A stretch of 9,947 nt of DNA from Rhizobium sp. Q54 (GCA_945865855.1 CAMBES010000046.1:1-9947), one strand, 5' to 3'. Shown: positions 1 to 7,162, counted from the stretch's first letter. Notes: a model not told the origin generated them from the letters alone. Made by a program: numbers and translations.

Positions 1-1190
1 TATTTCAAAATCTTAGAAACCACCCCAGCCCCAACAGTTCTTCCACCTTCGCGGATGGCGAACCTGAGTCCTTCTTCCATGGCAATTGGAGCGATAAGTT
101 CAACCGTTAGGCGCACGTTATCTCCAGGCATTACCATTTCAGTTCCTTCTTTAAGAGTTACTGAACCAGTAACATCTGTTGTTCTGAAGTAGAATTGAGG
201 ACGGTAGTTTTTGAAGAATGGAGTGTGACGTCCACCTTCTTCTTTAGTAAGGATGTAAACTTCTGCTTCGAAGTGAGTGTGAGGAGTGATTGCGCCTGGC
301 TTAGAAAGAACTTGACCTCTTTCAACATCTTCTTTTTTAGTACCACGAAGAAGAACTCCGGCATTGTCACCTGCGCGTCCTTCATCAAGAAGTTTGCGGA
401 ACATTTCGATTCCGGTGCAGGTAGTTTTTTGAGTTGGTTTGATACCAACGATTTCGATTTCTTCGTTAATTTTAACAATACCGCGCTCGATTCTTCCGGT
501 AACCACTGTTCCTCTTCCTGAGATTGAGAACACGTCTTCAATTGGCATTAGAAATGGAAGCTCGATTGGTCTTCTTGGTTCTGGAATGTAAGAATCAACA
601 GCGTCCATTAGAGCTTGGATAGATTTCTCGCCTAATTCAGAAGTGTCGCCTTCAAGAGATTTAAGTGCAGATCCTTTGATGATTGGAATAGTGTCGCCAG
701 GGAAGTCGTATTTGCTAAGAAGTTCACGAATCTCAACTTCAACTAGTTCAAGAAGTTCAACATCTTCAACCATGTCAACTTTGTTCAAGAAAACTACGAG
801 GGAAGGAACGCCAACTTGTTTGGCAAGAAGGATATGTTCACGAGTTTGTGGCATTGGGCCATCTGCAGCAGATACAACTAGAATAGCGCCATCCATTTGT
901 GCGGCGCCTGTTATCATGTTTTTAACGTAATCGGCGTGACCTGGACAATCTACGTGAGCGTAGTGACGAGCTTTAGTTTCATATTCAACGTGAGCGGTGT
1001 TGATTGTAATACCGCGTTCTTTTTCTTCTGGAGCAGCATCGATTTGATCGTAACTTCTTTTTTCAGCTAAACCACTTTTAGAAAGATAGGTTGTGATTGC
1101 AGCGGTAAGAGTTGTTTTACCGTGATCAACGTGACCGATGGTTCCGATGTTTACGTGTGGTTTGGTGCGTTGGAAGGTTTGTTTGGACAT
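1..1190 (-). CDS. tuf: Translation elongation factor Tu (3' stop codon cut by the window edge)
   Basis: EF-Tu is the GTPase that delivers aminoacyl-tRNA to the ribosomal A site in the cytoplasm. The frame reads 396 sense codons from the ATG at 1190 to a terminal ...VSKILK, then the first two bases (TA) of a stop codon; the third base lies outside the window. E. coli EF-Tu has 394 residues, so the gene is essentially full length. All G motifs are visible: P-loop GHVDHGKT (19-26), switch I GIT with Thr62, DCPGH (81-85) with the catalytic His85, NKVD (136-139) and SAL (174-176). Domain II/III landmarks such as GRGTVVTGRIERG and the C-terminal REGGRTVGAGVV follow. No frameshift or internal stop is seen. 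Upstream lie a structured leader and a good promoter candidate, so it probably starts its own transcript rather than following fusA. The ribosome-binding signal is weak (AGAGA just before the ATG). The identification is secure; I cannot tell whether a second tuf copy exists elsewhere. Confidence 0.98.
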   Translation of the reverse strand, partial: MSKQTFQRTKPHVNIGTIGHVDHGKTTLTAAITTYLSKSGLAEKRSYDQIDAAPEEKERGITINTAHVEYETKARHYAHVDCPGHADYVKNMITGAAQMDGAILVVSAADGPMPQTREHILLAKQVGVPSLVVFLNKVDMVEDVELLELVEVEIRELLSKYDFPGDTIPIIKGSALKSLEGDTSELGEKSIQALMDAVDSYIPEPRRPIELPFLMPIEDVFSISGRGTVVTGRIERGIVKINEEIEIVGIKPTQKTTCTGIEMFRKLLDEGRAGDNAGVLLRGTKKEDVERGQVLSKPGAITPHTHFEAEVYILTKEEGGRHTPFFKNYRPQFYFRTTDVTGSVTLKEGTEMVMPGDNVRLTVELIAPIAMEEGLRFAIREGGRTVGAGVVSKILK

Positions 1191-1210
1191 ATTCTCTGAA
1201 AAATTAGCAG

Positions 1211-1245
1211 CTCGATTGGGCCAGGTCTTAGCTGGTTAAAGCGAG
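1211..1245 (-). other. Nested stem-loop in the tuf 5' leader
   Basis: On the minus strand the outer arms CTCG (1245-1242) and CGAG (1214-1211) enclose inner arms CCAG (1235-1232) and CTGG (1224-1221). The symmetrical internal loops are six bases on each side and the apical loop is seven bases. If the promoter called just upstream is right, the transcript would begin within a base or two of the outer stem. A 5'-terminal hairpin of this kind could stabilise a highly expressed mRNA. The pairing is seen in the sequence; the role is inferred. Confidence 0.4.
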
Positions 1246-1252
1246 TGTTTTA

Positions 1253-1281
1253 TTTAAAAATTTTAAGGGGATAAGAGACAA
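1253..1281 (-). promoter_or_regulatory. Candidate sigma-70 promoter for tuf
   Basis: The minus strand reads TTGTCT (1281-1276) and TTTAAA (1258-1253) with a 17-base spacer. Each hexamer matches four of six positions of the TTGACA/TATAAT consensus. The expected start point is near 1246, giving a leader of about 55 bases before the tuf ATG. It lies between tuf and the small upstream ORF. There is no experimental support, but spacing and position are right for a strongly expressed gene. Confidence 0.5.
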
Positions 1282-1309
1282 CCTATTCAGGCAGAAAATA
1301 AATGAAAAG

Positions 1310-1489
1310 TTATTTTTCCTTCGCCTCTTTAGTGTTGTAACGCACAGCTTTTTCAGCGGTTTGGCCAAGAAATTTCACCTTCTGTATTTTTTCATCCCAG
1401 TAATCTTTGCCCTTATTAACGAGTGGAATTGCAATCAAAACCAAAATCACGAGGAGAATAATACGAAACATTTTTTGGAAATTTGACAT
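1310..1489 (-). CDS. Small hypothetical single-pass membrane protein
   Basis: This is an ORF of 59 codons from the ATG at 1489. Residues about 8-25 form one strongly hydrophobic segment (RIILLVILVLIAIPLV), followed by a Lys/Glu-rich tail, so it would be a small membrane-anchored protein with a soluble charged C-terminus. It diverges from eno, with 50 bases between the two start codons, and lies upstream of tuf on the same strand. A longer reading starting at 1555 on a non-ATG codon would run into the eno coding region, so I prefer the ATG at 1489. A second ATG at 1471 is also possible. In many proteobacteria eno is next to the division gene ftsB, which also has one membrane segment. However, FtsB is longer, has a clear coiled coil and usually lies downstream of eno on the same strand, so I do not assign that name. 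No Shine-Dalgarno is visible. It is probably real but of unknown function. Confidence 0.45.
   Translation of the reverse strand: MSNFQKMFRIILLVILVLIAIPLVNKGKDYWDEKIQKVKFLGQTAEKAVRYNTKEAKEK
1483..1488 (+). promoter_or_regulatory. Perfect TTGACA -35-like hexamer upstream of eno
   Basis: The sequence TTGACA lies 52 bases before the eno ATG and overlaps the start codon of the divergent small ORF. At spacers of 16 to 18 bases the facing -10 region is poor (around AAATTG at 1506), so this is only a candidate promoter element. If used, eno transcription would begin inside the short divergent gap and the leader would be about 20-25 bases long. Confidence 0.25.
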
Positions 1490-1539
1490 TATTTGGAAGG
1501 CAAAGAAATTGCCGCTCCCCCTTAAATAAGCAATCAGCA

Positions 1540-2817
1540 ATGACAATAATCTCACGCATTAAAGCCCGCGAAATCCTTGATTCACGCGGCTTTCCAACGC
1601 TGGAAGCAGAAATACATTTGATCGACGGATCTTGCGCAATCGCTGCCGTTCCTTCTGGCGCTTCAACCGGCAGCCTTGAAGCCTGCGAACTTCGTGACGG
1701 TGACAAAGCAAGATTTTTAGGCAAAGGCGTTTTGAAAGCGGTTGCCAATGTGAATGAAAAAATCGCCGCAAAGCTTATCGGCTTTGACGCCAGCAAACAA
1801 AAAGAGATCGATCAAATAATGATCGAAATGGATGGAACAGAAAATAAATCTTCACTTGGCGCTAACGCAATTCTCGCTGTTTCACTCGCTTGCGCCAAGG
1901 CTCAAGCAGCCTCACAAAAAATTCATCTCTTTGAATATTTGGGAGGAAATGATGCGCAAATTTTGCCGGTGCCAATGATGAATATTATTAATGGCGGTCA
2001 ACATGCCGACAATAAAATCGACATTCAGGAATTTATGGTGATGCCAATTGGAGCCTCATCAATCAAGGACGCAATTCGTATCGGTGCCGAAATTTTTCAG
2101 CACCTAAAATCACTTTTGAAAAAAAATGGCCACAACACAAATGTTGGTGACGAAGGCGGATTCGCTCCAAATTTAGATTCAGCAAAAGAAGCTTTAGACT
2201 ACATTGCAAAAGCTACCGAGGCAGCAGGTTACAAGCTCGGCACCGATGTTGTTCTTGCGCTCGATTCTGCTTCTTCAGAATTTTACCGCGATGAAAAATA
2301 TAATTTAGCCGGCGAAAATCGCACACTTACTTCAGAAGAATTAATTTCTTACTACGAAGAATTGGTAAATAATTATCCCATCTTCTCAATCGAAGATGCC
2401 TGTGCAGAGCATGATTTTGCTGGCTGGAAGAGCATCACAGAAAAATTAGGCAAAAAAATTCAACTCGTTGGCGACGATCTTTTTGTAACGAATCCAAAAA
2501 TTTTGCAGAAAGGAATCGACGAAAAAATGGCCAATGCAATGTTGGTTAAGGTCAATCAAATCGGTACTCTAACCGAAACTCTTGCTGCAATTAATTTGGC
2601 GAAATCCGCTGGTTATAACAACATCATTTCCCACCGCTCCGGCGAAACTGAAGACACCACAATCGCTCACATTGCCGTCGCCACAAATGCCGGCCAGATC
2701 AAGACTGGTTCTCTCTGTCGCTCTGACCGCACCGCAAAATACAACGAATTAATTCGCATCGAAGAGCATCTCGGCAGCCGCGCAAAATATGCCGGGAAGT
2801 CAATTCTTAAAAAATAA
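1540..2817 (+). CDS. eno: Enolase (phosphopyruvate hydratase)
   Basis: Enolase interconverts 2-phosphoglycerate and phosphoenolpyruvate in glycolysis and gluconeogenesis, as a Mg2+-dependent cytoplasmic enzyme. The 425-residue product matches the usual length of 420-435. The N-terminal motif PSGAST is at 38-43. By comparison with E. coli enolase the active site is complete: Glu164 (IDIQEF), Glu205 (GDEGG), metal ligands Asp242 (ALDSAS), Glu285 (SIED) and Asp312 (VGDD), catalytic Lys337 (LVKVNQ), His365-Arg366-Ser367, and Lys388 (IKTGS). The signature ISHRSGETEDTTIA is intact. I chose the ATG at 1540 because MTIISRIKAREILDSRG is the normal enolase N-terminus; a TTG 57 bases upstream would add a non-homologous extension. 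No Shine-Dalgarno is visible. The aminotransferase gene follows after 64 bases on the same strand, across a repeat-like hairpin, so co-transcription is possible but not certain. Confidence 0.98.
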   Translation: MTIISRIKAREILDSRGFPTLEAEIHLIDGSCAIAAVPSGASTGSLEACELRDGDKARFLGKGVLKAVANVNEKIAAKLIGFDASKQKEIDQIMIEMDGTENKSSLGANAILAVSLACAKAQAASQKIHLFEYLGGNDAQILPVPMMNIINGGQHADNKIDIQEFMVMPIGASSIKDAIRIGAEIFQHLKSLLKKNGHNTNVGDEGGFAPNLDSAKEALDYIAKATEAAGYKLGTDVVLALDSASSEFYRDEKYNLAGENRTLTSEELISYYEELVNNYPIFSIEDACAEHDFAGWKSITEKLGKKIQLVGDDLFVTNPKILQKGIDEKMANAMLVKVNQIGTLTETLAAINLAKSAGYNNIISHRSGETEDTTIAHIAVATNAGQIKTGSLCRSDRTAKYNELIRIEEHLGSRAKYAGKSILKK

Positions 2818-2836
2818 CTACCACCTTTTTTCTCGT

Positions 2837-2860
2837 CATTACGAGTGAAGCTCGGCAATG
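2837..2860 (+). repeat. Short dispersed-repeat hairpin between eno and the aminotransferase
   Basis: The arms CATTACGAG (2837-2845) and CTCGGCAATG (2851-2860) pair around the loop TGAAG, with one A-C mismatch and one bulged G. The text resembles a single copy of the CATTGCGAG...CTCGGCAATG type of dispersed repeat known from Rickettsiales and other proteobacteria. It occupies most of the 64-base gap and could attenuate readthrough or affect mRNA processing. Membership of that repeat family comes from memory of the motif, not from a search. Confidence 0.5.
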
Positions 2861-2881
2861 AAGATTTAATTTTGTTTCGAT

Positions 2882-3727
2882 ATGTCTCGCATCTCCTACC
2901 TCAACGGCCAGTTCCTTCCTCATGAAAATTGCCTTGTGCATATTGAAGATCGCGGCTTTCAATTCGCCGACGGCGCTTACGAAGTTACGCTTTTCGAAAA
3001 TGGAAAATTGATCGACGGCAACGCACATATCGAGCGCTTTTTTCGCTCACTACGCGAGATGAAAATTGAACATAATTTCAGCGCAGAAGAATTTCAAAAA
3101 ATTCAATTTGAACTCTTCGCAAAAAATAATTTAGACGCCGGAACTTGTTACATGCAGGTCACGCGTGGTGCAACAAATCGAGTTCCTTGGATGCCAAAAG
3201 ATTTGCGTCCAACAATTTCTGCGACGGTCTCTCCACGTAAAAAAGTTGCTTCTGAAGAATTCGTGCAAGGCTACACCTTCATGACTCACGAGGACATTCG
3301 TTGGAAACGTTGCGATATTAAATCCGTCGCACTTTTCGCTTCGAGTTTCATCAATCAAAAAGCGAAAGATTCTGGCTTTGACGACGCAATTTTTGTGCGC
3401 GACGGAGTTGTTACCGAAGGAACTTTTGCCAATATTTTTATTGTTGATGCAAAAGGAACCTTGATTACCAAAGCGCCTGATAGCCTGATTTTACAGGGCA
3501 TAACGCGCAATCGCTTCATTAAAATTGCACAAGAAAAAGGAGTCAAAGTTGAAGAAAGAAATTTCTCTGTTGAAGAAATGTACAATGCGAGCGAAGTGTT
3601 TTTAACCAGCTCTAGCCTGATCCTACGCCCCGCATCAAAAATTGACGAAAGAGAAATTGGCGGTAAGAAAAATAGAAAAATCGCAACAATTTTGAGTGAT
3701 GCTTACAGCAAATTTATCCAAGGGTAA
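2882..3727 (+). CDS. Class IV PLP aminotransferase, D-amino-acid transaminase-like
   Basis: This is a fold-type IV pyridoxal-phosphate transaminase of 281 residues, the usual length for D-amino-acid and branched-chain aminotransferases. The N-terminus (YLNGQFLPHENCLVHIEDRGFQFADG) is typical of D-alanine aminotransferase (Dat). The PLP lysine is Lys147 in RCDIKSV, and the conserved Glu179 lies in VTEGTFANIF. Later segments SLILQGITRNR and VFLTSSS complete the fold-type IV signature. D-amino-acid transaminases interconvert D-alanine and D-glutamate with their keto acids, supplying peptidoglycan precursors. In the bacillary enzyme an Arg-x-His pair holds the substrate carboxylate; here the matching stretch reads RGATNRVPWMP, keeping Arg100 but with Pro102 in place of His. 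D-amino-acid specificity is therefore likely but not certain, and I leave the symbol blank. The gene follows eno by 64 bases and its 3' end is overlapped by the next ORF. No Shine-Dalgarno precedes the ATG. Confidence 0.88.
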   Translation: MSRISYLNGQFLPHENCLVHIEDRGFQFADGAYEVTLFENGKLIDGNAHIERFFRSLREMKIEHNFSAEEFQKIQFELFAKNNLDAGTCYMQVTRGATNRVPWMPKDLRPTISATVSPRKKVASEEFVQGYTFMTHEDIRWKRCDIKSVALFASSFINQKAKDSGFDDAIFVRDGVVTEGTFANIFIVDAKGTLITKAPDSLILQGITRNRFIKIAQEKGVKVEERNFSVEEMYNASEVFLTSSSLILRPASKIDEREIGGKKNRKIATILSDAYSKFIQG

Positions 3728-5594
3728 TACCGATTACTGGCTGATTCTAGCATCTCTGATACTGATTCCATTTTACTTACTAGTTTTCTATCCACTGACG
3801 CAAGCCGGATTTTTTTACGACGACATTCACAACTCTCTGCTTTCAGGGACACTCAGACTCGAGGATAAAAATCTATCTACATTCATCCTCGAACAGATGA
3901 CTGGTTGGATCACTTCTTCAGGAAGGATTTATCCCCTAGCCGCTATTACCGGATCCCCATTTTATTACATTTTCACCGATCCTTTTGACTATCAACTTTG
4001 TCGCATGGTTTTTGTTTTTCTAAGCGCCGCTTCTTTTGCCTGGCTGATAAAACTGATCACCAAAAAATCAGAAATTGGTTTATTATTTTTATTTCTAATC
4101 CCCATATTTTGGTCAGTGCAGAAAGGCTGTGACTCACTTACCAGCTTTGCCATTCTTCTACAAGTTTTAGCCATTTTTTCTGGGCTCTCTTTGTGTTTTT
4201 ATGTTAAAGCGCGCGAATCTAACAATAAGACATTCTACGCCTTGAGCTTAGCTCTATATTTATGCGCTTTGTTAACTTACGAAATTGCAATTGCCGTATT
4301 TTTTGCAATTTTATGTCTCGAATGGATCCAGAAAAAATCCCTGAAAGATTTTCTAATTAACATTTCTGGTTACCTTGCAATAACCGCCACTTATTCAATC
4401 GCCACCCTAGCTTTAAGATATTGCATCAACCCTACAGTTTCTTATGACGGAGTAATGCTCGGCGAATTAAGAAAAATGCCCTCAACTTTTATTAAACAGC
4501 TCTTAGCAACCTTACCGCTTAATTCGCTTTATCATTTCTTATTTAGCGACCTGATATTTGACGCTGGAAAATTAACTAAATCCAATAACCAAAACATCTT
4601 CTTAGCAATATTACCAATCTCTTTATTTTGCTTTTATCGATTGCTTATCCGTCTAGAAATTGACCGACGAAGCGTTAAAAAATTAGTAATAATAGCTTGC
4701 TGCTGCCTCTTCATCCCGGCTCTAGTCATTAGTTTTATTGGGAAATATCAGTTTTGGTTATCTATTGTGCCATACGGCTATTTGCCGCAATACGGTTATT
4801 TGCCGCTTTACCTGCAATATTTCGGTCTTTCGATTTTATTTCTAGTTTGGTGCAACAAGAGGTTAGCATGCAGCATAAGCGCAGTATATCGGCGCAGAAT
4901 GACCATCTTAATCTCCACCTTGGCAAGCCTTACTTTATATGCTTCCATTGAGTTTAATTACAGCATGATCTTGGACCTCAACAAGCCTTATGAGAAAGAT
5001 ATAAAATTACTGATGGCAGAAGCGCTAAGAAATGGGCTGCTCTCAGAAATATCCTACTCCACCAAGAACACTTACGGTATTGGTGGAAACGCTCCAAAAA
5101 GCATTATTTTTTCTGCGGCCCTTAGAGAAACAGACCAGCCCCCTTTAATTATTGGAAATGTAGGCTTCCTCACCCCGTCTTTTGTTGCTCAACACTCTAG
5201 GTTAATTGCCAACACCTTAGCAATTAAGTCTCGCGATGCAAATCCACTACCAAATAATATTAAATCTTCTGGCAAGAAAACTTTTTCTAAGAATCGGCAA
5301 ATATTCTTACTCAACCCAGTTCAAACTAACTCGGAAAGTGGCTACGTCATCTTCGCAAAAATTAATTCTGTAGATTATAAAATTACCGATGGCGCTCTAG
5401 AAATAACTTCTTACTCACTGTCAAATCCCCGAATTTTTTTACGCAGTAAATCTGCAGAAGATTCATCGAAAATATTCGCAACTTTAAATAAGTTTTTTGC
5501 TTCCAAACAGAGTTCAAAAATTTCTCACGCCGATAAAAATAGCTGGGAGATAGTTGATTTCTCCGGCAATAATATTCGATTCACTCCCGAGTAA
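3699..5594 (+). CDS. Polytopic membrane protein, possible GT-C type glycosyltransferase
   Basis: The predicted product is 631 residues from the ATG at 3699 (a GTG lies three bases earlier). About the first 420 residues contain roughly nine or ten hydrophobic segments, near 14-32, 102-120, 127-143, 150-170, 181-208, 222-242, 300-318, 328-348, 372-386 and 403-418. The last 200 residues are mainly soluble. After the first membrane segment comes FFYDDIHNS with paired aspartates (about 41-42), then SGRIYPL (about 74-80). An acidic pair in the first external loop followed by a GR motif is typical of GT-C glycosyltransferases that use lipid-linked sugars, such as the GtrII and PMT-like families. That would suggest a role in modifying surface polysaccharide or lipid, but the assignment is inference only. 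The start overlaps the aminotransferase gene by 29 bases, suggesting translational coupling. CTA and ATA codons appear more frequent than in eno or the aminotransferase, which could mean different ancestry. It contains an 18-base tandem repeat at 4773-4808. It converges with the next gene after a 40-base gap. Confidence 0.8.
   Translation: MLTANLSKGNTDYWLILASLILIPFYLLVFYPLTQAGFFYDDIHNSLLSGTLRLEDKNLSTFILEQMTGWITSSGRIYPLAAITGSPFYYIFTDPFDYQLCRMVFVFLSAASFAWLIKLITKKSEIGLLFLFLIPIFWSVQKGCDSLTSFAILLQVLAIFSGLSLCFYVKARESNNKTFYALSLALYLCALLTYEIAIAVFFAILCLEWIQKKSLKDFLINISGYLAITATYSIATLALRYCINPTVSYDGVMLGELRKMPSTFIKQLLATLPLNSLYHFLFSDLIFDAGKLTKSNNQNIFLAILPISLFCFYRLLIRLEIDRRSVKKLVIIACCCLFIPALVISFIGKYQFWLSIVPYGYLPQYGYLPLYLQYFGLSILFLVWCNKRLACSISAVYRRRMTILISTLASLTLYASIEFNYSMILDLNKPYEKDIKLLMAEALRNGLLSEISYSTKNTYGIGGNAPKSIIFSAALRETDQPPLIIGNVGFLTPSFVAQHSRLIANTLAIKSRDANPLPNNIKSSGKKTFSKNRQIFLLNPVQTNSESGYVIFAKINSVDYKITDGALEITSYSLSNPRIFLRSKSAEDSSKIFATLNKFFASKQSSKISHADKNSWEIVDFSGNNIRFTPE
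4773..4808 (+). repeat. In-frame 18-base tandem duplication
   Basis: Two adjacent 18-base units (4773-4790 and 4791-4808) differ at only three positions and encode YGYLPQ then YGYLPL. The repeat lies in a loop between predicted membrane segments of the large membrane protein. It keeps the frame and looks like a recent slippage duplication. Confidence 0.7.
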
Positions 5595-5634
5595 ATCTCG
5601 AAGATTAAAACTAAAACCCAGACCCAGCTGAAGA

Positions 5635-7074
5635 TTATTTTAAAAACGAAGACGGATCCATTTTATTAATCTTATCCGCAATTTTTTTAGCATGCGGAGC
5701 AATATCTGGCGCGGCGGTAATCTCGAATAAGCTACCAAAATTTAATCCCGCGGTGAAGAAAATATTTTCGCGCTGAGGAAGCAATCCGGCGCGTAAATCG
5801 TCGAATTTTACTAAATTATTTTTTAGCAAATTGCTGATTAAATCTGACTCAAATCCGTAATCAAAGCCGGTGCAATCAATCATTTTTTCTTTACTTACCC
5901 TACCCTTTTGAATGCTTAGCTTTCCTGACTTCATCATGCCTTCAATCACCTTAAATTGCGACTCAGGACAGCGGTGACGATGCACATTCCACAAACGAAA
6001 ACAGTGGCGCATGAAACGCTTTTTCTTTTCCAGATCTAGCACCATCCAAAATTTTTGTGTACGCGGACGAAAGGCATCAAAAGCGAGACGCCAGTCAGAA
6101 GATTTTTTGCAGGCATTAATAAATTTTCTAAAAATTTGTGAGAGTGGCAAATCAGAATCCTCGGGGCTTAGCGGCGATTCTACTTTTTCTTGATTGGAAA
6201 AAAGTTTGTGCGGTTGCGACAAAATTCCGCGACGCGAATGTAAGAAAATTTTTCCAGAATATTTAAGGTCACGTAAAGAAATTACTGCGTCGATTGCGGT
6301 TAATCCGCAGCCTAAAATGTGAATTTCTTCGTCAGCCAAATAACTTTCTAGATCAATGCGCCAGAAGCTTTTTTTTGAATCTTTTAATTGCGGACCAATG
6401 GCAAGAACGCATGAATGGTGGAGGTCGCCGTCGATCCAAAAATAATTTTTTTTATCCGTAATTTCGGAAATTTCTTTGATGCGGAATTCGTAAGAGACGT
6501 TTTTTTTCTCGGCGATTCTCAGTGCAGTTTGCAAAAGATCTTCAAGATAAATTCCAAAAATTTGTCGCGGAACAAAATCATTTTCTTGGTAATTGTAACC
6601 TTTCACGCAAAGCCATTTGAAGAAATGCCCCTGGTCTTCTTCCACCACTCCCATGCGATTTGCAACCACGTTGAGAAGATGATTTGGATTCTTGGTTGAG
6701 TAAGCGTTTCCCTTTAAAAACAGTGGAGATTTTTCAAAAATTCTAACAACTAATTTTCCTGAATTTTCTTGGTGGTTTTTTATTAAATTAAAAAATGTAA
6801 CTAGCCCACCAAGCCCGAATCCAACAATCGCCACGTGTTTTTCGTTGGCGATCGAAAGGTTAAATAACTTTGTTCTGAAGTTAATTCTATCAAGAAGCCT
6901 TCTGGCTATTGAGCTGCCCGCATTAAGAAAAATAAATGGCAGAATTGAGTGAATGAAAAAACAACAAAAAGCAATTAATGAATCACGTGCAAAACCAAGC
7001 GCGTGGCACATGTGCACAAAGTAGGATTCCTTAATGTCGCGAAGATGTCTGGTGAAGAAATTTGATTTTGGCAT
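5635..7074 (-). CDS. YdhS/COG4529-like FAD/NAD(P)-binding protein with N-terminal membrane extension
   Basis: This 479-residue flavoprotein-like product belongs to the uncharacterised YdhS-type FAD/NAD(P)-binding family. The dinucleotide-binding motif VGFGLGG is at 84-90 and the strand-ending acidic residue is in FEK (113-115). GNAYS and HLLNV follow at 122-136, where this family has its FAD contact segment. A second nucleotide-binding turn ILGCGLTAID is at 253-262. The family signature FRPRTQKFW...RFMRHCFRLWNVHRHRCP spans about 335-370, and IDCTGF is at 399-404. The substrate is unknown; members are presumed oxidoreductases or monooxygenase-like enzymes. About 80 residues precede the first Rossmann strand, which normally lies close to the N-terminus; residues 32-57 of this extension are hydrophobic (SLIAFCCFFIHSILPFIFL), so the protein may be membrane attached. 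A shorter reading starting near residue 80 has no ATG at the right place. The gene lies downstream of nrdA on the same strand, 127 bases away across a long inverted repeat. No Shine-Dalgarno is visible. Confidence 0.85.
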   Translation of the reverse strand: MPKSNFFTRHLRDIKESYFVHMCHALGFARDSLIAFCCFFIHSILPFIFLNAGSSIARRLLDRINFRTKLFNLSIANEKHVAIVGFGLGGLVTFFNLIKNHQENSGKLVVRIFEKSPLFLKGNAYSTKNPNHLLNVVANRMGVVEEDQGHFFKWLCVKGYNYQENDFVPRQIFGIYLEDLLQTALRIAEKKNVSYEFRIKEISEITDKKNYFWIDGDLHHSCVLAIGPQLKDSKKSFWRIDLESYLADEEIHILGCGLTAIDAVISLRDLKYSGKIFLHSRRGILSQPHKLFSNQEKVESPLSPEDSDLPLSQIFRKFINACKKSSDWRLAFDAFRPRTQKFWMVLDLEKKKRFMRHCFRLWNVHRHRCPESQFKVIEGMMKSGKLSIQKGRVSKEKMIDCTGFDYGFESDLISNLLKNNLVKFDDLRAGLLPQRENIFFTAGLNFGSLFEITAAPDIAPHAKKIADKINKMDPSSFLK

Positions 7075-7118
7075 TATTTGATTGGGTTAATTTTTGCCAT
7101 TTTTTGCTGGCTGAGCTG

Positions 7119-7162
7119 AGTTGAAATCAAGGAAAACTACCCAGATTTTTTTGATTTCAACT
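7119..7162. repeat. Perfect 12-bp inverted repeat (long hairpin) between nrdA and the ydhS-like gene
   Basis: AGTTGAAATCAA (7119-7130) is mirrored exactly by TTGATTTCAACT (7151-7162), with 20 bases between. Within the loop, GGAAA can pair with TTTTT (two G-T wobbles and three A-T pairs), extending the stem to about 17 pairs around a 10-base loop. No uridine run follows on the minus strand, so it is not a classical intrinsic terminator for nrdA. It could stabilise or separate the nrdA message from the downstream gene, or be an operator palindrome. The pairing is direct; the role is unknown. Confidence 0.75.

Noticed and set aside
158..541. 127-codon minus-strand ORF and overlapping plus-strand ORFs within tuf
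   Set aside because: They lie in other frames of the clear EF-Tu gene, and their products are low-complexity shadows.
1483..1539. Longer enolase start at a TTG
   Set aside because: The extra 19 residues are not enolase-like; MTIISRIKAREILDSRG at 1540 is the normal N-terminus.
1416..1796. 126-codon minus-strand ORF across the eno 5' end
   Set aside because: It is antisense to well-conserved enolase codons and overlaps the small ORF in another frame; no recognisable domain.
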